DNA of 64,000 bases, taken from the NCBI GenBank assembly GCA_040226215.1, contig JAVKFF010000123.1:1-64000 (forward strand). The letters run 5' to 3'. Below the pieces are notes generated by a model. That model did not search any database. It was given only the letters and a program-made list of their open reading frames with translations, and was not told the DNA's origin. Made by a program: the position numbers and the translations under genes. Source of the DNA: JAVKFF01 sp040226215 (lineage in GTDB: Bacteria > Pseudomonadota > Alphaproteobacteria > DSM-16000 > Inquilinaceae). Below are positions 23,041-32,089 of this stretch, piece after piece (the first letter of the stretch is position 1; the number at the start of each line of letters is the position of its first letter).

Positions 23041-24357
23041 ATGAGACACTGCGCGTCACTGGGCCTTGCCACCCTCACGCTCATGGCCACGACATCGATC
23101 GCCTCGGCACAGCAGACGCTGACGATCGCCACCGTGAACAATGGCGACATGATCCGCATGCAGGCGCTGTCGAGCCATTTCACCGATGCGCATCCCGACA
23201 TCGCGCTCGATTGGGTGATCCTGGAGGAGAATGTGCTGCGCCAGCGCGTGACCACCGACATCGCCACCTCGGGCGGCCAGTACGACGTGATGACCATCGG
23301 CACCTACGAGGTGCCGATCTGGGCGGCGCAGGACTGGCTGCTGCCGCTCGACGACCTCGGCGCCGACTACGACGTCGGCGACCTGCTGCCGCCGATCCGC
23401 GACGGCCTGTCGGTCGACGGCACGCTCTACGCCGCGCCGTTCTACGGCGAGAGCTCGATGGTGATGTACCGTACCGACCTGTTCGCCGACGCGGGCATCG
23501 AGATGCCGCGGGCGCCGAGCTGGGACTTCGTCGCCGACGCCGCCCGCCAGCTGACCGATCGCGAGAACGAGATCTACGGCGTGTGCCTGCGCGGCAAGCC
23601 CGGCTGGGGCGAGAACATGGCCTTCCTGACGGCCATGGCGAACTCCTTCGGCGCGCGCTGGTTCGACGAGGAGTGGAACCCGCAGTTCGACAGCCCGCAA
23701 TGGGCGGAGACGCTGAACTTCTACGTCGACCTGATGACCGACGCCGGACCGCCCGGCGCCTCCTCGAACGGCTTCAACGAAAACCTGGCGCTGTTCCAGA
23801 CCGGCCATTGCGCCATGTGGATCGACGCCACGGTGGCCGCCTCCTTCGTCACCAATCCCGATGACAGCGAGGTCGCCGACAGCGTCGGCTTCGCGCTGGC
23901 GCCGGACAACGGGCTCGGCCCGCGCGGCAACTGGCTGTGGGCCTGGTCGCTGGCGGTACCGGCGGGCAGCCAGCAGGCCGAGGCGGCGCAGACCTTCATC
24001 GCCTGGGCGACCAGCCGGGACTATCTCGAACTGGTGGCCGAGGAGGAGGGCTGGGCCAACGTGCCACCGGGTACGCGTACGTCGCTCTACGAGAATCCGG
24101 CCTATCAGGAAGCGGCACCGTTTGCCGAACTCACGCTGGAATCGATCATGTCGGCCGACCCGATCAACCCGACGGTCGATCCGGTGCCCTATGTCGGCGT
24201 CCAGTTCGTCGCCATTCCCGAGTTCCAGGGCCTCGGCACCACGGTCGGACAGCAGTTCGCCGCCGCCCTCGCCGGGCAGACCTCGGTGGAGGATGCGCTG
24301 GCGACGGCTCAGAACCTCGCCGAACGCGAGATGTCACGCGGCGGCTATCTCGACTAG
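23041..24357 (+). CDS. ABC transporter sugar-alcohol-binding protein (SmoE-like)
   Basis: A 438-residue periplasmic binding protein. The signal peptide is MRHCASLGLATLTLMATTSI followed by ASAQQ. The fold is extracellular solute-binding family 1 with landmarks YDVMTIGTYEVPIWA, APFYGESSMVMYRTDLF and GHCAMWIDATVAAS. These match the sorbitol/mannitol-type SmoE branch (polyol binding). A good GGGAG ribosome site precedes ATG 23041; the longer frame upstream has no signal peptide. First gene of the transporter operon. Confidence 0.92.
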   Translation: MRHCASLGLATLTLMATTSIASAQQTLTIATVNNGDMIRMQALSSHFTDAHPDIALDWVILEENVLRQRVTTDIATSGGQYDVMTIGTYEVPIWAAQDWLLPLDDLGADYDVGDLLPPIRDGLSVDGTLYAAPFYGESSMVMYRTDLFADAGIEMPRAPSWDFVADAARQLTDRENEIYGVCLRGKPGWGENMAFLTAMANSFGARWFDEEWNPQFDSPQWAETLNFYVDLMTDAGPPGASSNGFNENLALFQTGHCAMWIDATVAASFVTNPDDSEVADSVGFALAPDNGLGPRGNWLWAWSLAVPAGSQQAEAAQTFIAWATSRDYLELVAEEEGWANVPPGTRTSLYENPAYQEAAPFAELTLESIMSADPINPTVDPVPYVGVQFVAIPEFQGLGTTVGQQFAAALAGQTSVEDALATAQNLAEREMSRGGYLD

Positions 24358-24453
24358 CCGCCATCCGGCAGGGCACCCCGTGGCCGATACCTCCCCGGCC
24401 CGGGGTGCCCCACCCTTGCTTCCCTGACGACGCAGGCACAGAGGAGCGGCGCC

Positions 24454-25326
24454 ATGGCCACGCTGCACACGCGCCATACCGCGCGGCTGATGCTCAGCCC
24501 CGCCGTGATCATGCTGCTGGCATGGATGCTCATCCCGCTGGGCATGACACTCTACTTCTCGCTGCTGCGCTACAATCTGCTGATGCCGGGGACGGAAACG
24601 TTCGATGGCCTGGAGAACTACGTCTACTTCGTCACCGACCCGGCCTTCGGCGCGGCCATCGCGAACACGCTGCTGTTGGTCGGCGGTACGCTGCTGATCA
24701 CCGTCGTCGGCGGCACCTTCCTTGCCATCCTGCTCGACCAGCCGTTCTTCGGGCAGGGCATCGTGCGCCTGCTCACCATCTCGCCCTTCTTCATCATGCC
24801 GACGGTCTCGGCCCTGGTGTGGAAGAACATGCTGATGCACCCGGCCAACGGGGTATTCGCCTGGCTGGCTACCTCGCTCGGCTTCCAGCCCATCGACTGG
24901 CTGGCCGACGCGCCGCTGTTTTCCATCATCCTGATCGTCTCCTGGGGCTGGCTGCCCTTCGCCACGCTGATCATCCTCACCGCCCTGCAGTCGCTGGACA
25001 GCGAGCAGAAGGAGGCGGCCGAGATTGACGGCGCCGGCCCGGTCTCGATCTTCTTCTTCATCACCCTGCCGCATCTCTCCCGCGCGCTGACCGTGGTGGT
25101 CCTGATCGAGACCATCTTCCTGCTCTCGGTCTTCGCCGAGATCCTGGTCACCACCAATGGCGGGCCGGGGACGGCCTCGACCAATCTCACCTTCCTCGTC
25201 TTTGCCCAGGCGCTGCTCAACTACGACGCCGGCGCGGCGGCGGCCGGCGGCATCATCGCGGTCATCCTGGCCAATATCGTCGCGGTCTTCCTGATCCGCA
25301 TGATCGGCAAGAACCTGGAGGCTTGA
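24454..25326 (+). CDS. ABC sugar-alcohol transporter permease (SmoF-like)
   Basis: A 290-residue inner-membrane permease with six predicted membrane segments (first LMLSPAVIMLLAWMLIPLGM). The cytoplasmic EAA loop reads EQKEAAEIDGAGPVSIFFF, the contact for the ATPase. It belongs to the MalF-type binding-protein-dependent family and pairs with the next permease. GAGGAG lies 7 nt before the ATG; the gene follows the binding protein by 96 bp and is 3 bp from the next gene. Confidence 0.93.
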   Translation: MATLHTRHTARLMLSPAVIMLLAWMLIPLGMTLYFSLLRYNLLMPGTETFDGLENYVYFVTDPAFGAAIANTLLLVGGTLLITVVGGTFLAILLDQPFFGQGIVRLLTISPFFIMPTVSALVWKNMLMHPANGVFAWLATSLGFQPIDWLADAPLFSIILIVSWGWLPFATLIILTALQSLDSEQKEAAEIDGAGPVSIFFFITLPHLSRALTVVVLIETIFLLSVFAEILVTTNGGPGTASTNLTFLVFAQALLNYDAGAAAAGGIIAVILANIVAVFLIRMIGKNLEA

Positions 25327-25329
25327 GCC

Positions 25330-26160
25330 ATGGCCCGCGCCGTCACCACGCAGCGCAAGCTGGTCTTCACAGCCATCGGCTGGCTGATCGGCATCCTGCT
25401 GTTCTTCCCGATCTTCTGGACCATCCTGACCAGCTTCAAGACCGAGTCCGAGGCCATCGCCACGCCGCCCAGCCTGCTGTTCTTCGACTGGACGCTGGAG
25501 AACTACATCGAGGTCAACACGCGCTCCGACTACCTCAAGCACGCGCTGAACTCGGTCATCATCGCCTTCGGCTCGTCGCTGCTCGGTCTGCTGATCGCCA
25601 TTCCGGCCGCGTGGTCGATGGCCTTCTCGCCGTCGCGGCACACCAAGAACGTGCTGATGTGGATGCTCTCGACCAAGATGCTGCCGCCGGTCGGCGTGCT
25701 GGTGCCGATCTACCTTCTGTTCCGCAACACCGGCCTGCTCGACACGCTGGTGGGCCTGGTCATCGTCCTGATGCTGATCAACCTGCCGATCATCATCTGG
25801 ATGCTCTACACCTATTTCCGCGAGATCCCCGGCGACATCCTGGAGGCGGCGCGCATGGACGGCGCCTCACTGTCGCGGGAGATCGTCTACATCCTGGCGC
25901 CCATGGCGACGCCGGGGATCGCCTCGACCCTGCTGCTGAACATCATCCTGGCCTGGAACGAGGCGTTCTGGTCGCTGAACCTGACGGCGGCGGACGCGGC
26001 GCCGCTGACCGCCTTCATCGCCTCCTATTCCAGTCCCGAGGGTCTGTTCTGGGCCAAGCTGTCGGCCGCCTCGACCCTCGCCATCGCGCCGATCCTGGTG
26101 CTCGGCTGGTTCTCGCAGAAGCAGCTCGTCCGCGGCCTGACCTTCGGCGCGGTGAAGTAG
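25330..26160 (+). CDS. ABC sugar-alcohol transporter permease (SmoG-like)
   Basis: A 276-residue MalG-type permease. The first membrane helix is TAIGWLIGILLFFPIFWTIL; the EAA loop is GDILEAARMDGASLSREIVY. It forms the heterodimeric channel with the preceding permease. Ribosome site GGAGG overlaps the end of the upstream gene. Normal length and no defects. Confidence 0.93.
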   Translation: MARAVTTQRKLVFTAIGWLIGILLFFPIFWTILTSFKTESEAIATPPSLLFFDWTLENYIEVNTRSDYLKHALNSVIIAFGSSLLGLLIAIPAAWSMAFSPSRHTKNVLMWMLSTKMLPPVGVLVPIYLLFRNTGLLDTLVGLVIVLMLINLPIIIWMLYTYFREIPGDILEAARMDGASLSREIVYILAPMATPGIASTLLLNIILAWNEAFWSLNLTAADAAPLTAFIASYSSPEGLFWAKLSAASTLAIAPILVLGWFSQKQLVRGLTFGAVK

Positions 26161-26179
26161 ACAACGGAGGCGACCCACA

Positions 26180-27178
26180 ATGGGCCAGATCATCCTCGAG
26201 AACGTGTCCAAGTCCTTCGGCGACGCCGAGATCATCCCCGGCGTCGACCTCGAGGTCGGTGACGGCGAGTTCGTCGTCTTCGTCGGGCCGTCGGGCTGTG
26301 GAAAATCCACGCTCTTGCGCCTGATCGCTGGGCTGGAGGACATTTCGGGCGGGCGCATCCTGATCGACGGCCAGGACGGCACCCGTCTGCCGCCGGCCCG
26401 GCGCGGCCTGTCGATGGTCTTCCAGTCCTACGCGCTCTATCCGCACATGACGGTCTACAGGAACATCGCCTTCCCGCTGCGCATGGCCAAGGTGGACAGG
26501 GAGGAGATCGACCGCAAGGTGCGCGATGCCGCACGCATCCTGAACCTGACCGATTACCTCGACCGACGTCCCGGACAGCTGTCCGGCGGCCAGCGCCAGC
26601 GCGTGGCGATCGGCCGGGCGATCGTGCGCCAGCCCAAGGCCTTCCTGTTCGACGAGCCGCTCTCGAACCTCGATGCGGCCCTGCGCGTCAACATGCGCCT
26701 GGAGATCAGCGAACTGCACCATTCGCTCGCCACCACCATGATCTACGTGACCCACGACCAGATCGAGGCGATGACCATGGCCGACAAGATCGTGGTCCTG
26801 AACCGGGGTCGGATCGAGCAGGTCGGCTCCCCGCTCGAGCTCTACCGCCATCCGCGCAACCTGTTCGTCGCCGGCTTCATCGGCTCGCCCAGGATGAACC
26901 TCGTCACCGGGGCGGAGGCGGAGAGGCGCCAGGCAGTCACCATCGGCATCCGGCCGGAGCACGTGCAGCTCTCCACCGAGAGCGGCGCCTGGTCGGGCAC
27001 CGTGGGGGTGGCGGAACATCTCGGCTCCGACACGCTGCTGCATGTCGAGGTGCCGGGTATCGGCCAGGTCACCGCCCGCGCGGACGGCGAGTTTCCGGTG
27101 CGTCACGGCGACAAGGTCTTCCTCACGCCGGAGAGCGAGCGCATCCATCGTTTCGACGAGAACGGCGAGGCGCTTTGA
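26180..27178 (+). CDS. ABC sugar-alcohol transporter ATP-binding protein (SmoK/MsmX-like)
   Basis: A 332-residue nucleotide-binding subunit. Walker A is GPSGCGKST, signature LSGGQRQRVAIGRA, Walker B AFLFDEPLSNLDA, and the H-loop TMIYVTHDQIEAMT. A C-terminal TOBE-type regulatory domain (TIGIRPEHVQLS) is present. It energises the polyol importer formed by the preceding genes. Its stop codon overlaps the ATG of the first SDR (TGATG). Confidence 0.95.
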   Translation: MGQIILENVSKSFGDAEIIPGVDLEVGDGEFVVFVGPSGCGKSTLLRLIAGLEDISGGRILIDGQDGTRLPPARRGLSMVFQSYALYPHMTVYRNIAFPLRMAKVDREEIDRKVRDAARILNLTDYLDRRPGQLSGGQRQRVAIGRAIVRQPKAFLFDEPLSNLDAALRVNMRLEISELHHSLATTMIYVTHDQIEAMTMADKIVVLNRGRIEQVGSPLELYRHPRNLFVAGFIGSPRMNLVTGAEAERRQAVTIGIRPEHVQLSTESGAWSGTVGVAEHLGSDTLLHVEVPGIGQVTARADGEFPVRHGDKVFLTPESERIHRFDENGEAL

Positions 27179-27951
27179 TGCGGCGTCTGGCCGGCAAGTC
27201 GGCGCTGATCACCGGGGCGGCGCGGGGCATCGGCCGCGCCTTCGCCGCGGCGTTCGCGAAGGAGGGGGCGACCGTCGCGCTCGGCGACATCGACGTCGAA
27301 CGCGCCCGGCGCTCGGCCGCGGAGATCGGGCAGGGCGCCTATGCCGTCGACCTCGACGTGACCGACCAGACTTCGATCGATGCGGCCGTCAGCCGCGTCC
27401 GGGATCATTCGGGCGCGCTCGACATCCTGGTCAACAACGCCGCCCTGTTCGACGCCGCGCCGATCGCCGGGATCACCAGGGAGAGCTATCGGCGCCTTTT
27501 CGAGGTCAATGTCGCCGGCACGCTGTTCACCCTGCAAGCCGCCGCCCGCGTCATGGTCGAGCAGGGCAGGGGTGGGCGCATCATCAACATGGCAAGCCAG
27601 GCCGGGCGGCGCGGCGAGGCGCTGGTGGCCGTCTACTGCGCCAGCAAGGCGGCGGTGATCAGCCTGACCCAGTCCGCCGGGCTCGACCTGATCCGCCACG
27701 GCATCAACGTCAACGCCATCGCGCCCGGCGTGGTCGATGGCGAGCACTGGGACCAGGTCGACGCGCTGTTCGCCCGATATGAGGGCCTCGCCCCCGGTGA
27801 GAAGAAGCGCGCGGTCGGCGAGGGCGTGCCCTTCGGACGCATGGGCACGCCCGAGGACCTGACTGGCATGGCCGTGTTCCTCGCCGGGCCGGAAAGCGCC
27901 TACGTCGTCGCCCAGACCTTCAACGTCGACGGCGGCAACTGGATGAGCTGA
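27178..27951 (+). CDS. SDR-family polyol dehydrogenase (SmoS-like)
   Basis: A 257-residue NAD-dependent short-chain dehydrogenase. The cofactor motif is TGAARGIGRAFA, NNAALF marks the NNAG position, and the catalytic set is NMASQAG (Ser) and YCASK (Tyr, Lys). It resembles the sorbitol/L-iditol/galactitol dehydrogenase SmoS that accompanies smoEFGK. In this operon, oxidation of a pentitol to a ketopentose is the most likely job, given the D-ribulokinase downstream. ATG 27178 overlaps the ATPase stop codon; a TTG one codon earlier is unlikely. Confidence 0.9.
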   Translation: MRRLAGKSALITGAARGIGRAFAAAFAKEGATVALGDIDVERARRSAAEIGQGAYAVDLDVTDQTSIDAAVSRVRDHSGALDILVNNAALFDAAPIAGITRESYRRLFEVNVAGTLFTLQAAARVMVEQGRGGRIINMASQAGRRGEALVAVYCASKAAVISLTQSAGLDLIRHGINVNAIAPGVVDGEHWDQVDALFARYEGLAPGEKKRAVGEGVPFGRMGTPEDLTGMAVFLAGPESAYVVAQTFNVDGGNWMS

Positions 27952-27962
27952 AGGGCACGCGC

Positions 27963-28739
27963 ATGTACCTCGAGAAGCTGAAACTGGACGGCAAGGTCGC
28001 CGTCGTCACCGGTGGCGGCCAGGGCATAGGTGCCGCCTGCGCCGCAGCCCTGGGCGAGGCCGGCGCCACGGTCGTCGTGGCCGAGGTCCGGCCGGAACGC
28101 GCGGAGAGCTGCGTCGCCGAGCTCCGGCGGCTCGGTATAGAGGCGCATGGCAGCGAGCTCGACGTCACCCGTTCGGCCGATGTTGACCGGATCGCCAGCG
28201 AGACCGCCGCGCGCTTCGGCCGGGTCGACATCCTCGTCAACAATGCCGGCGTCGCCATCTCCGACGTGCCTGCGGAGGAGACCAGCGACGACCACTGGCG
28301 CTTCCACATGGACGTCAATGTCGACGGCCTGTTCTGGTGCTGCCGGGCCTTCGGCCGGCTGATGCTGGGCCAGGGCGCCGGCGCCATCGTCAATGTCGGG
28401 TCCATGTCCGGCTTCATCGTCAACAAGCCGCAACCGCAGAGCTTCTACAATGCCTCCAAGGCCGCCGTGCATCACCTGACCCGCTCGCTGGCGGCGGAAT
28501 GGGCGGGCCGGGGCGTGCGGGTGAACGCCGTGGCGCCGACCTATGTCGAGACGCCGCTGACCGCGTTCGGCATGCGCGAGAACCCGGAGATGTACCGGAT
28601 GTGGAAGGAGATGACGCCGATGGGCCGGGCAGGGCGGCCGGACGAGATCGCCTCGGTGGTGCATTTCCTCGCCTCCGATGCCGCCTCGCTGATGACCGGC
28701 TCGGTGGTGCTCGCCGACGGCGGCTATACCTGCTGGTAG
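27963..28739 (+). CDS. SDR-family oxidoreductase
   Basis: A 258-residue short-chain dehydrogenase. It has TGGGQGIGAACA, ILVNNAGVA, the catalytic Ser in VGSMSGFIV and YNASK. Its best general match is to polyol or 3-ketosugar dehydrogenases of sugar operons. With the preceding SDR it gives the operon two dehydrogenases, perhaps for two related alditols or two oxidation steps. It starts 11 bp after the preceding gene with AAGGG as ribosome site. Confidence 0.88.
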   Translation: MYLEKLKLDGKVAVVTGGGQGIGAACAAALGEAGATVVVAEVRPERAESCVAELRRLGIEAHGSELDVTRSADVDRIASETAARFGRVDILVNNAGVAISDVPAEETSDDHWRFHMDVNVDGLFWCCRAFGRLMLGQGAGAIVNVGSMSGFIVNKPQPQSFYNASKAAVHHLTRSLAAEWAGRGVRVNAVAPTYVETPLTAFGMRENPEMYRMWKEMTPMGRAGRPDEIASVVHFLASDAASLMTGSVVLADGGYTCW

Positions 28740-28752
28740 GGCGACAGGCCGG

Positions 28753-29454
28753 ATGGCCAGGAACCAGGCAGACGGGCCGCTGCTGATCTTCGACTGCGAC
28801 GGCGTCCTCGTGGACAGCGAGTTGCTCTCGCTGCAGGTTCTGCTTGCCGCCATGGCCCGTGCCGGCCTCACCATGACCGCGGCCGAGGCGCAGGCGCGCT
28901 TCCTCGGCAGGAGCATGGCGGCGACGTGCGACATCCTCAGCGAACGCTATGGCGTCGACCTCGCCAATGACCGCCTCAGGGAGATGCGCGAATCACTTTA
29001 TGAGCTATTTCGCAAGGAATTACGTCCGATTCCTCATGTAAAAGAAGCGATCAAGAGGGTAGCCGTTCCCCGCTGTGTCGCGTCCTCGAGCCAGCTGGAG
29101 CGGATCCGGCTGTCACTCCATGTCACCGGTCTCCTCGATCTGTTCGAGCCGAATATCTACAGTGCCTCCATGGTCAGGGATGGGAAGCCGGCGCCCGATC
29201 TGTTTCTGTTCGCCGCGGAGCGCATGAAGGCGTCCGCGTCGCGCTGCGTCGTGATCGAGGACAGCCCGGCGGGCATCGAGGCGGGCAGGCGCGCGGGCAT
29301 GACCGTTTTCGCCTTCACCGGCGGCAGCCATGCCGGCGCCGCCGCGCACCGGGCGGCCATCCGTCAGGCCGGTCCGGACGCGGTCTTCGCCGACATGGCA
29401 GAGCTTCCGGCGCTCGTCCGGCGCCACCGGGGAGCGATGGAGCAGGAAACGTGA
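28753..29454 (+). CDS. HAD-family hydrolase (phosphoglucomutase-like phosphatase)
   Basis: A 233-residue haloacid-dehalogenase-fold phosphatase. Motif I is LIFDCDGVLVDSE (Asp nucleophile), motif II VASSSQLERI, motif III Lys in RDGKPAPDLFL and motif IV VIEDSPAGIEAGR. This is the subgroup that removes phosphate from sugar phosphates and is common in polyol operons, where it may relieve sugar-phosphate stress. Bases about 28990-29065 use AT-rich codons (CACTTTATGAGCTATTTCGC) unlike the rest. The stop overlaps the next GTG start (GTGA). Confidence 0.9.
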   Translation: MARNQADGPLLIFDCDGVLVDSELLSLQVLLAAMARAGLTMTAAEAQARFLGRSMAATCDILSERYGVDLANDRLREMRESLYELFRKELRPIPHVKEAIKRVAVPRCVASSSQLERIRLSLHVTGLLDLFEPNIYSASMVRDGKPAPDLFLFAAERMKASASRCVVIEDSPAGIEAGRRAGMTVFAFTGGSHAGAAAHRAAIRQAGPDAVFADMAELPALVRRHRGAMEQET

Positions 29455-31040
29455 ACGATCTGGTGGTGGCTGTCGATGTCGGAACGGGCAGCGCCAGGGC
29501 CGGCCTGTTCACCATTGGCGGAGAGATGATTGGCCGCGCCGAACGGCCGATCCACATGAACCGTCCCCGGCCGAACTTCGCCGAGCATGATTCGGCTGAT
29601 ATCTGGCGGGCGGTCTGCGCCGCCGTGCGCGAGGTCATGTCGCTTGCGGGGCGCCCTCCGGCCGCGGTGCGCGGCATCAGTTTCGACGCCACCTGTTCGC
29701 TCGTCGTGCGCGCACGCGACGGGTCGCCGCTGCCGGTTTCACCGGGTGGCGAGCCACGCTTCGACACCATCGCCTGGCTCGACCACCGGGCGATGGACGA
29801 GGCGGAGGCCTGTACGCAGACCGGACACCGGGTTCTGGACTATGTCGGCGGCGTCATGTCGCCGGAAATGGAAATCCCGAAGCTGATGTGGCTGAAGCGC
29901 CACGCGCCGGAAACCTGGGCGGCCGCCGGCCTGTTCCTCGACCTGACCGACTACCTGACCTGGATGGCCAGCGGATCGACGGCCCGGTCGCAATGCACGC
30001 TGACCTGCAAGTGGACCTATCTCGGGCACGAGGACGTCGGCTGGCAGGGCGATTTCCTGGGCGAGGTCGGGCTCGAGGATCTGCTGGAAAGAGGCGGTCT
30101 GCCTGAAAGGGCGAGTCCCGTGGCGGCCGATCTCGGCGCGCTCGCACCCGAGGCGGCGGAAGCGCTCGGCCTGACGACCGCCTGCCGGATCGGCGCGGGA
30201 CTTATCGATGCCCATGCCGGCGTGCTGGGTGTGCTGGGGGGCAAGCTGGCGGGCGAGGGGGCGGCCCGGCACATGGGCCTGATCGCCGGCACCTCGAGCT
30301 GTGTGATGGCACTGTCGCCCGTGCCGCGTCCGACGCCGGGCATCTGGGGTCCGTATTACGGCGCAGTGCTGCCCGACCTCTGGCTCAACGAGGGTGGCCA
30401 GTCCGCCACCGGCGCCTTGCTCGACCACATCATCCGCTGGCATTCCGCCGGTGGCGAGCCGTCGGCGGCGATGCACCAAAAGATCGTCGAGCGCGTTATG
30501 GAAATGGAGGGCGAGGAGGGCGACGCCTTCGCCCGGCGGCTGCACGTGCTGCCGGACTTTCACGGCAACCGCTCGCCGCTGGCCGATCCGCACGCTCTCG
30601 GCGTGATCAGCGGCCTCGGGCTCGACGATTCCTTCGACAGTCTCTGCCGGCTTTACTGGCGCACGGCGGTTGGCATCGCGCTTGGTGTCAGGCACATCCT
30701 CGAGACGCTGAACGACCGGGGCTTCGAGATCGACACGCTGCACGTCACCGGCGGGCACACCAGGAACCCGCTGCTGATGGCGCTCTACGCCGATGCGACA
30801 CAATGCGACGTGGTGGTTCCCGAAACGCTGGACGCGGTACTGCTGGGCACGGCCATGGTGGCGGCGACCGCCGCTGGCGCGTTCGCCAACCTGCGGGAAG
30901 CCGCCGCGCGGATGGGCAGTGACGGCGAGGTCCGCCGGCCGGATCGCGACAAGGCCGCGCGTTTCGACAGGGACTACCGGATCTTTCTGCGCATGCACGA
31001 GCACCGGGCGGAACTCGACCGGATCGCCGGTGGCGGTTGA
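29451..31040 (+). CDS. FGGY-family carbohydrate kinase, probable D-ribulokinase
   Basis: A 529-residue sugar kinase of the FGGY pentulose branch. The N-terminal phosphate loop is VAVDVGTGSARAG; the catalytic region includes TIAWLDHRAM; GLIAGTSSCVMAL and HVTGGHTRNPLLM are C-terminal domain blocks. Residues 81-85 read TCSLV, the motif that marks D-ribulokinases of this family. Phosphorylation of D-ribulose to D-ribulose 5-phosphate would feed the pentose phosphate pathway and makes ribitol (or D-arabitol by another route) the likely operon substrate. GTG start overlaps the HAD stop. Last gene of the operon. Confidence 0.9.
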   Translation: MNDLVVAVDVGTGSARAGLFTIGGEMIGRAERPIHMNRPRPNFAEHDSADIWRAVCAAVREVMSLAGRPPAAVRGISFDATCSLVVRARDGSPLPVSPGGEPRFDTIAWLDHRAMDEAEACTQTGHRVLDYVGGVMSPEMEIPKLMWLKRHAPETWAAAGLFLDLTDYLTWMASGSTARSQCTLTCKWTYLGHEDVGWQGDFLGEVGLEDLLERGGLPERASPVAADLGALAPEAAEALGLTTACRIGAGLIDAHAGVLGVLGGKLAGEGAARHMGLIAGTSSCVMALSPVPRPTPGIWGPYYGAVLPDLWLNEGGQSATGALLDHIIRWHSAGGEPSAAMHQKIVERVMEMEGEEGDAFARRLHVLPDFHGNRSPLADPHALGVISGLGLDDSFDSLCRLYWRTAVGIALGVRHILETLNDRGFEIDTLHVTGGHTRNPLLMALYADATQCDVVVPETLDAVLLGTAMVAATAAGAFANLREAAARMGSDGEVRRPDRDKAARFDRDYRIFLRMHEHRAELDRIAGGG

Positions 31041-31086
31041 GGTATCGATCATCAGTATTTACCATAATATTGATTATCCGGTTAAA

Positions 31087-31106
31087 GGATCGCGGTCCCG
31101 CGATCC
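31087..31106 (+). terminator. Hairpin after the pentitol operon
   Basis: A 20-bp palindrome with 9-bp arms GGATCGCGG / CCGCGATCC lies 47 bp after the kinase stop, preceded by an AT-rich stretch. There is no downstream T tract, so termination is plausible but could be Rho-assisted. Confidence 0.5.
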
Positions 31107-31242
31107 CGACACGTTCCGCAATCGTCGCCCCTACCGCTTGATATCGGCCCGTGCCGGCGTTGCAGGACGCGGCCGTGCCGACGACAATGCGGCCGATTCC
31201 ATCGGCATCGCCGATTCATCCTCACGAAACGGGTCATGGTTC

Positions 31243-32067
31243 ATGGCTTCTTCGCCCGTCAGCGCCATCGACGATCCGATGGCCCGCCTGCTCGCCGTCA
31301 TGAACAGGCTACGCGATCCGCAGAATGGCTGCCCCTGGGATCTCGAGCAGGATTTCCAGACCATCGCGCCCTACACGATCGAAGAATCCTACGAGGTGGC
31401 CGACGCCATCCAGCGCGGCGATTTCGCGGAGTTGAAGGAGGAACTGGGCGACCTGCTCTTTCAGGTGGTGTTTTACGCCCGCATGGCCGAGGAGCGCGGT
31501 CTCTACGGCTTCGACGCGATCGCCGCCGCCATCGCCGACAAGATGATCGCCCGCCATCCGCACGTCTTCGGCGCGGTCGACATCCGCACCGCCGCCGCCA
31601 TGGCGACGCGCTGGGAGGACCAGAAGGCGGCCGAGCGCGACAGCAAGGCCAGCCGCTCCGCACCGGGCGCCGCCGCCGGCACCCTCGATGGCGTCGCCCT
31701 TGGCCTGCCGGCGCTCAGCCGCGCCCTGAAGCTGCAGAAGCGCGCCGCGCGGGTCGGATTCGATTGGGACGACATGGCCGACGTGATCCACAAGGTCGAC
31801 GAGGAACTGGCCGAGGTGAAAGCCGAGCTCGAGGGGCCGCAGGACCGGCTGGAGGCGGAAATCGGCGACCTGCTGTTCGTCATCGTCAATCTCGCCCGCA
31901 AGTCCGGCATCGATGCCGAGGCGGCGCTGCGACGGACCAACACCAAGTTCGAGCGCCGTTTCGTCTACATCGAGGAACGGCTGGCCCGGGACGGCAAGAG
32001 GCCCGAGGACAGCGACCTTGAGACAATGGACGCGTACTGGGATGAAGCAAAAGAAAATGGTTTATAA
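31243..32067 (+). CDS. mazG: Nucleoside triphosphate pyrophosphohydrolase MazG
   Basis: A 274-residue all-alpha NTP pyrophosphatase that hydrolyses NTPs to NMP and PPi. It has two MazG repeats: CPWDLEQDFQTIAPYTIEES with EELGDLLFQVVFYA and later DELAEVKAELEG with EIGDLLFVIVNLAR; the EExxE-type metal ligands are intact. The start ATG 31243 is chosen because the family begins shortly before MARLLAVMNRLRDP. The 202-bp gap before it holds the operon hairpin. The last codons and the short 3' region are notably AT-rich. The convergent next gene ends 22 bp away. Confidence 0.94.
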   Translation: MASSPVSAIDDPMARLLAVMNRLRDPQNGCPWDLEQDFQTIAPYTIEESYEVADAIQRGDFAELKEELGDLLFQVVFYARMAEERGLYGFDAIAAAIADKMIARHPHVFGAVDIRTAAAMATRWEDQKAAERDSKASRSAPGAAAGTLDGVALGLPALSRALKLQKRAARVGFDWDDMADVIHKVDEELAEVKAELEGPQDRLEAEIGDLLFVIVNLARKSGIDAEAALRRTNTKFERRFVYIEERLARDGKRPEDSDLETMDAYWDEAKENGL

Positions 32068-32089
32068 AACAGAATACTAACGACTATTT

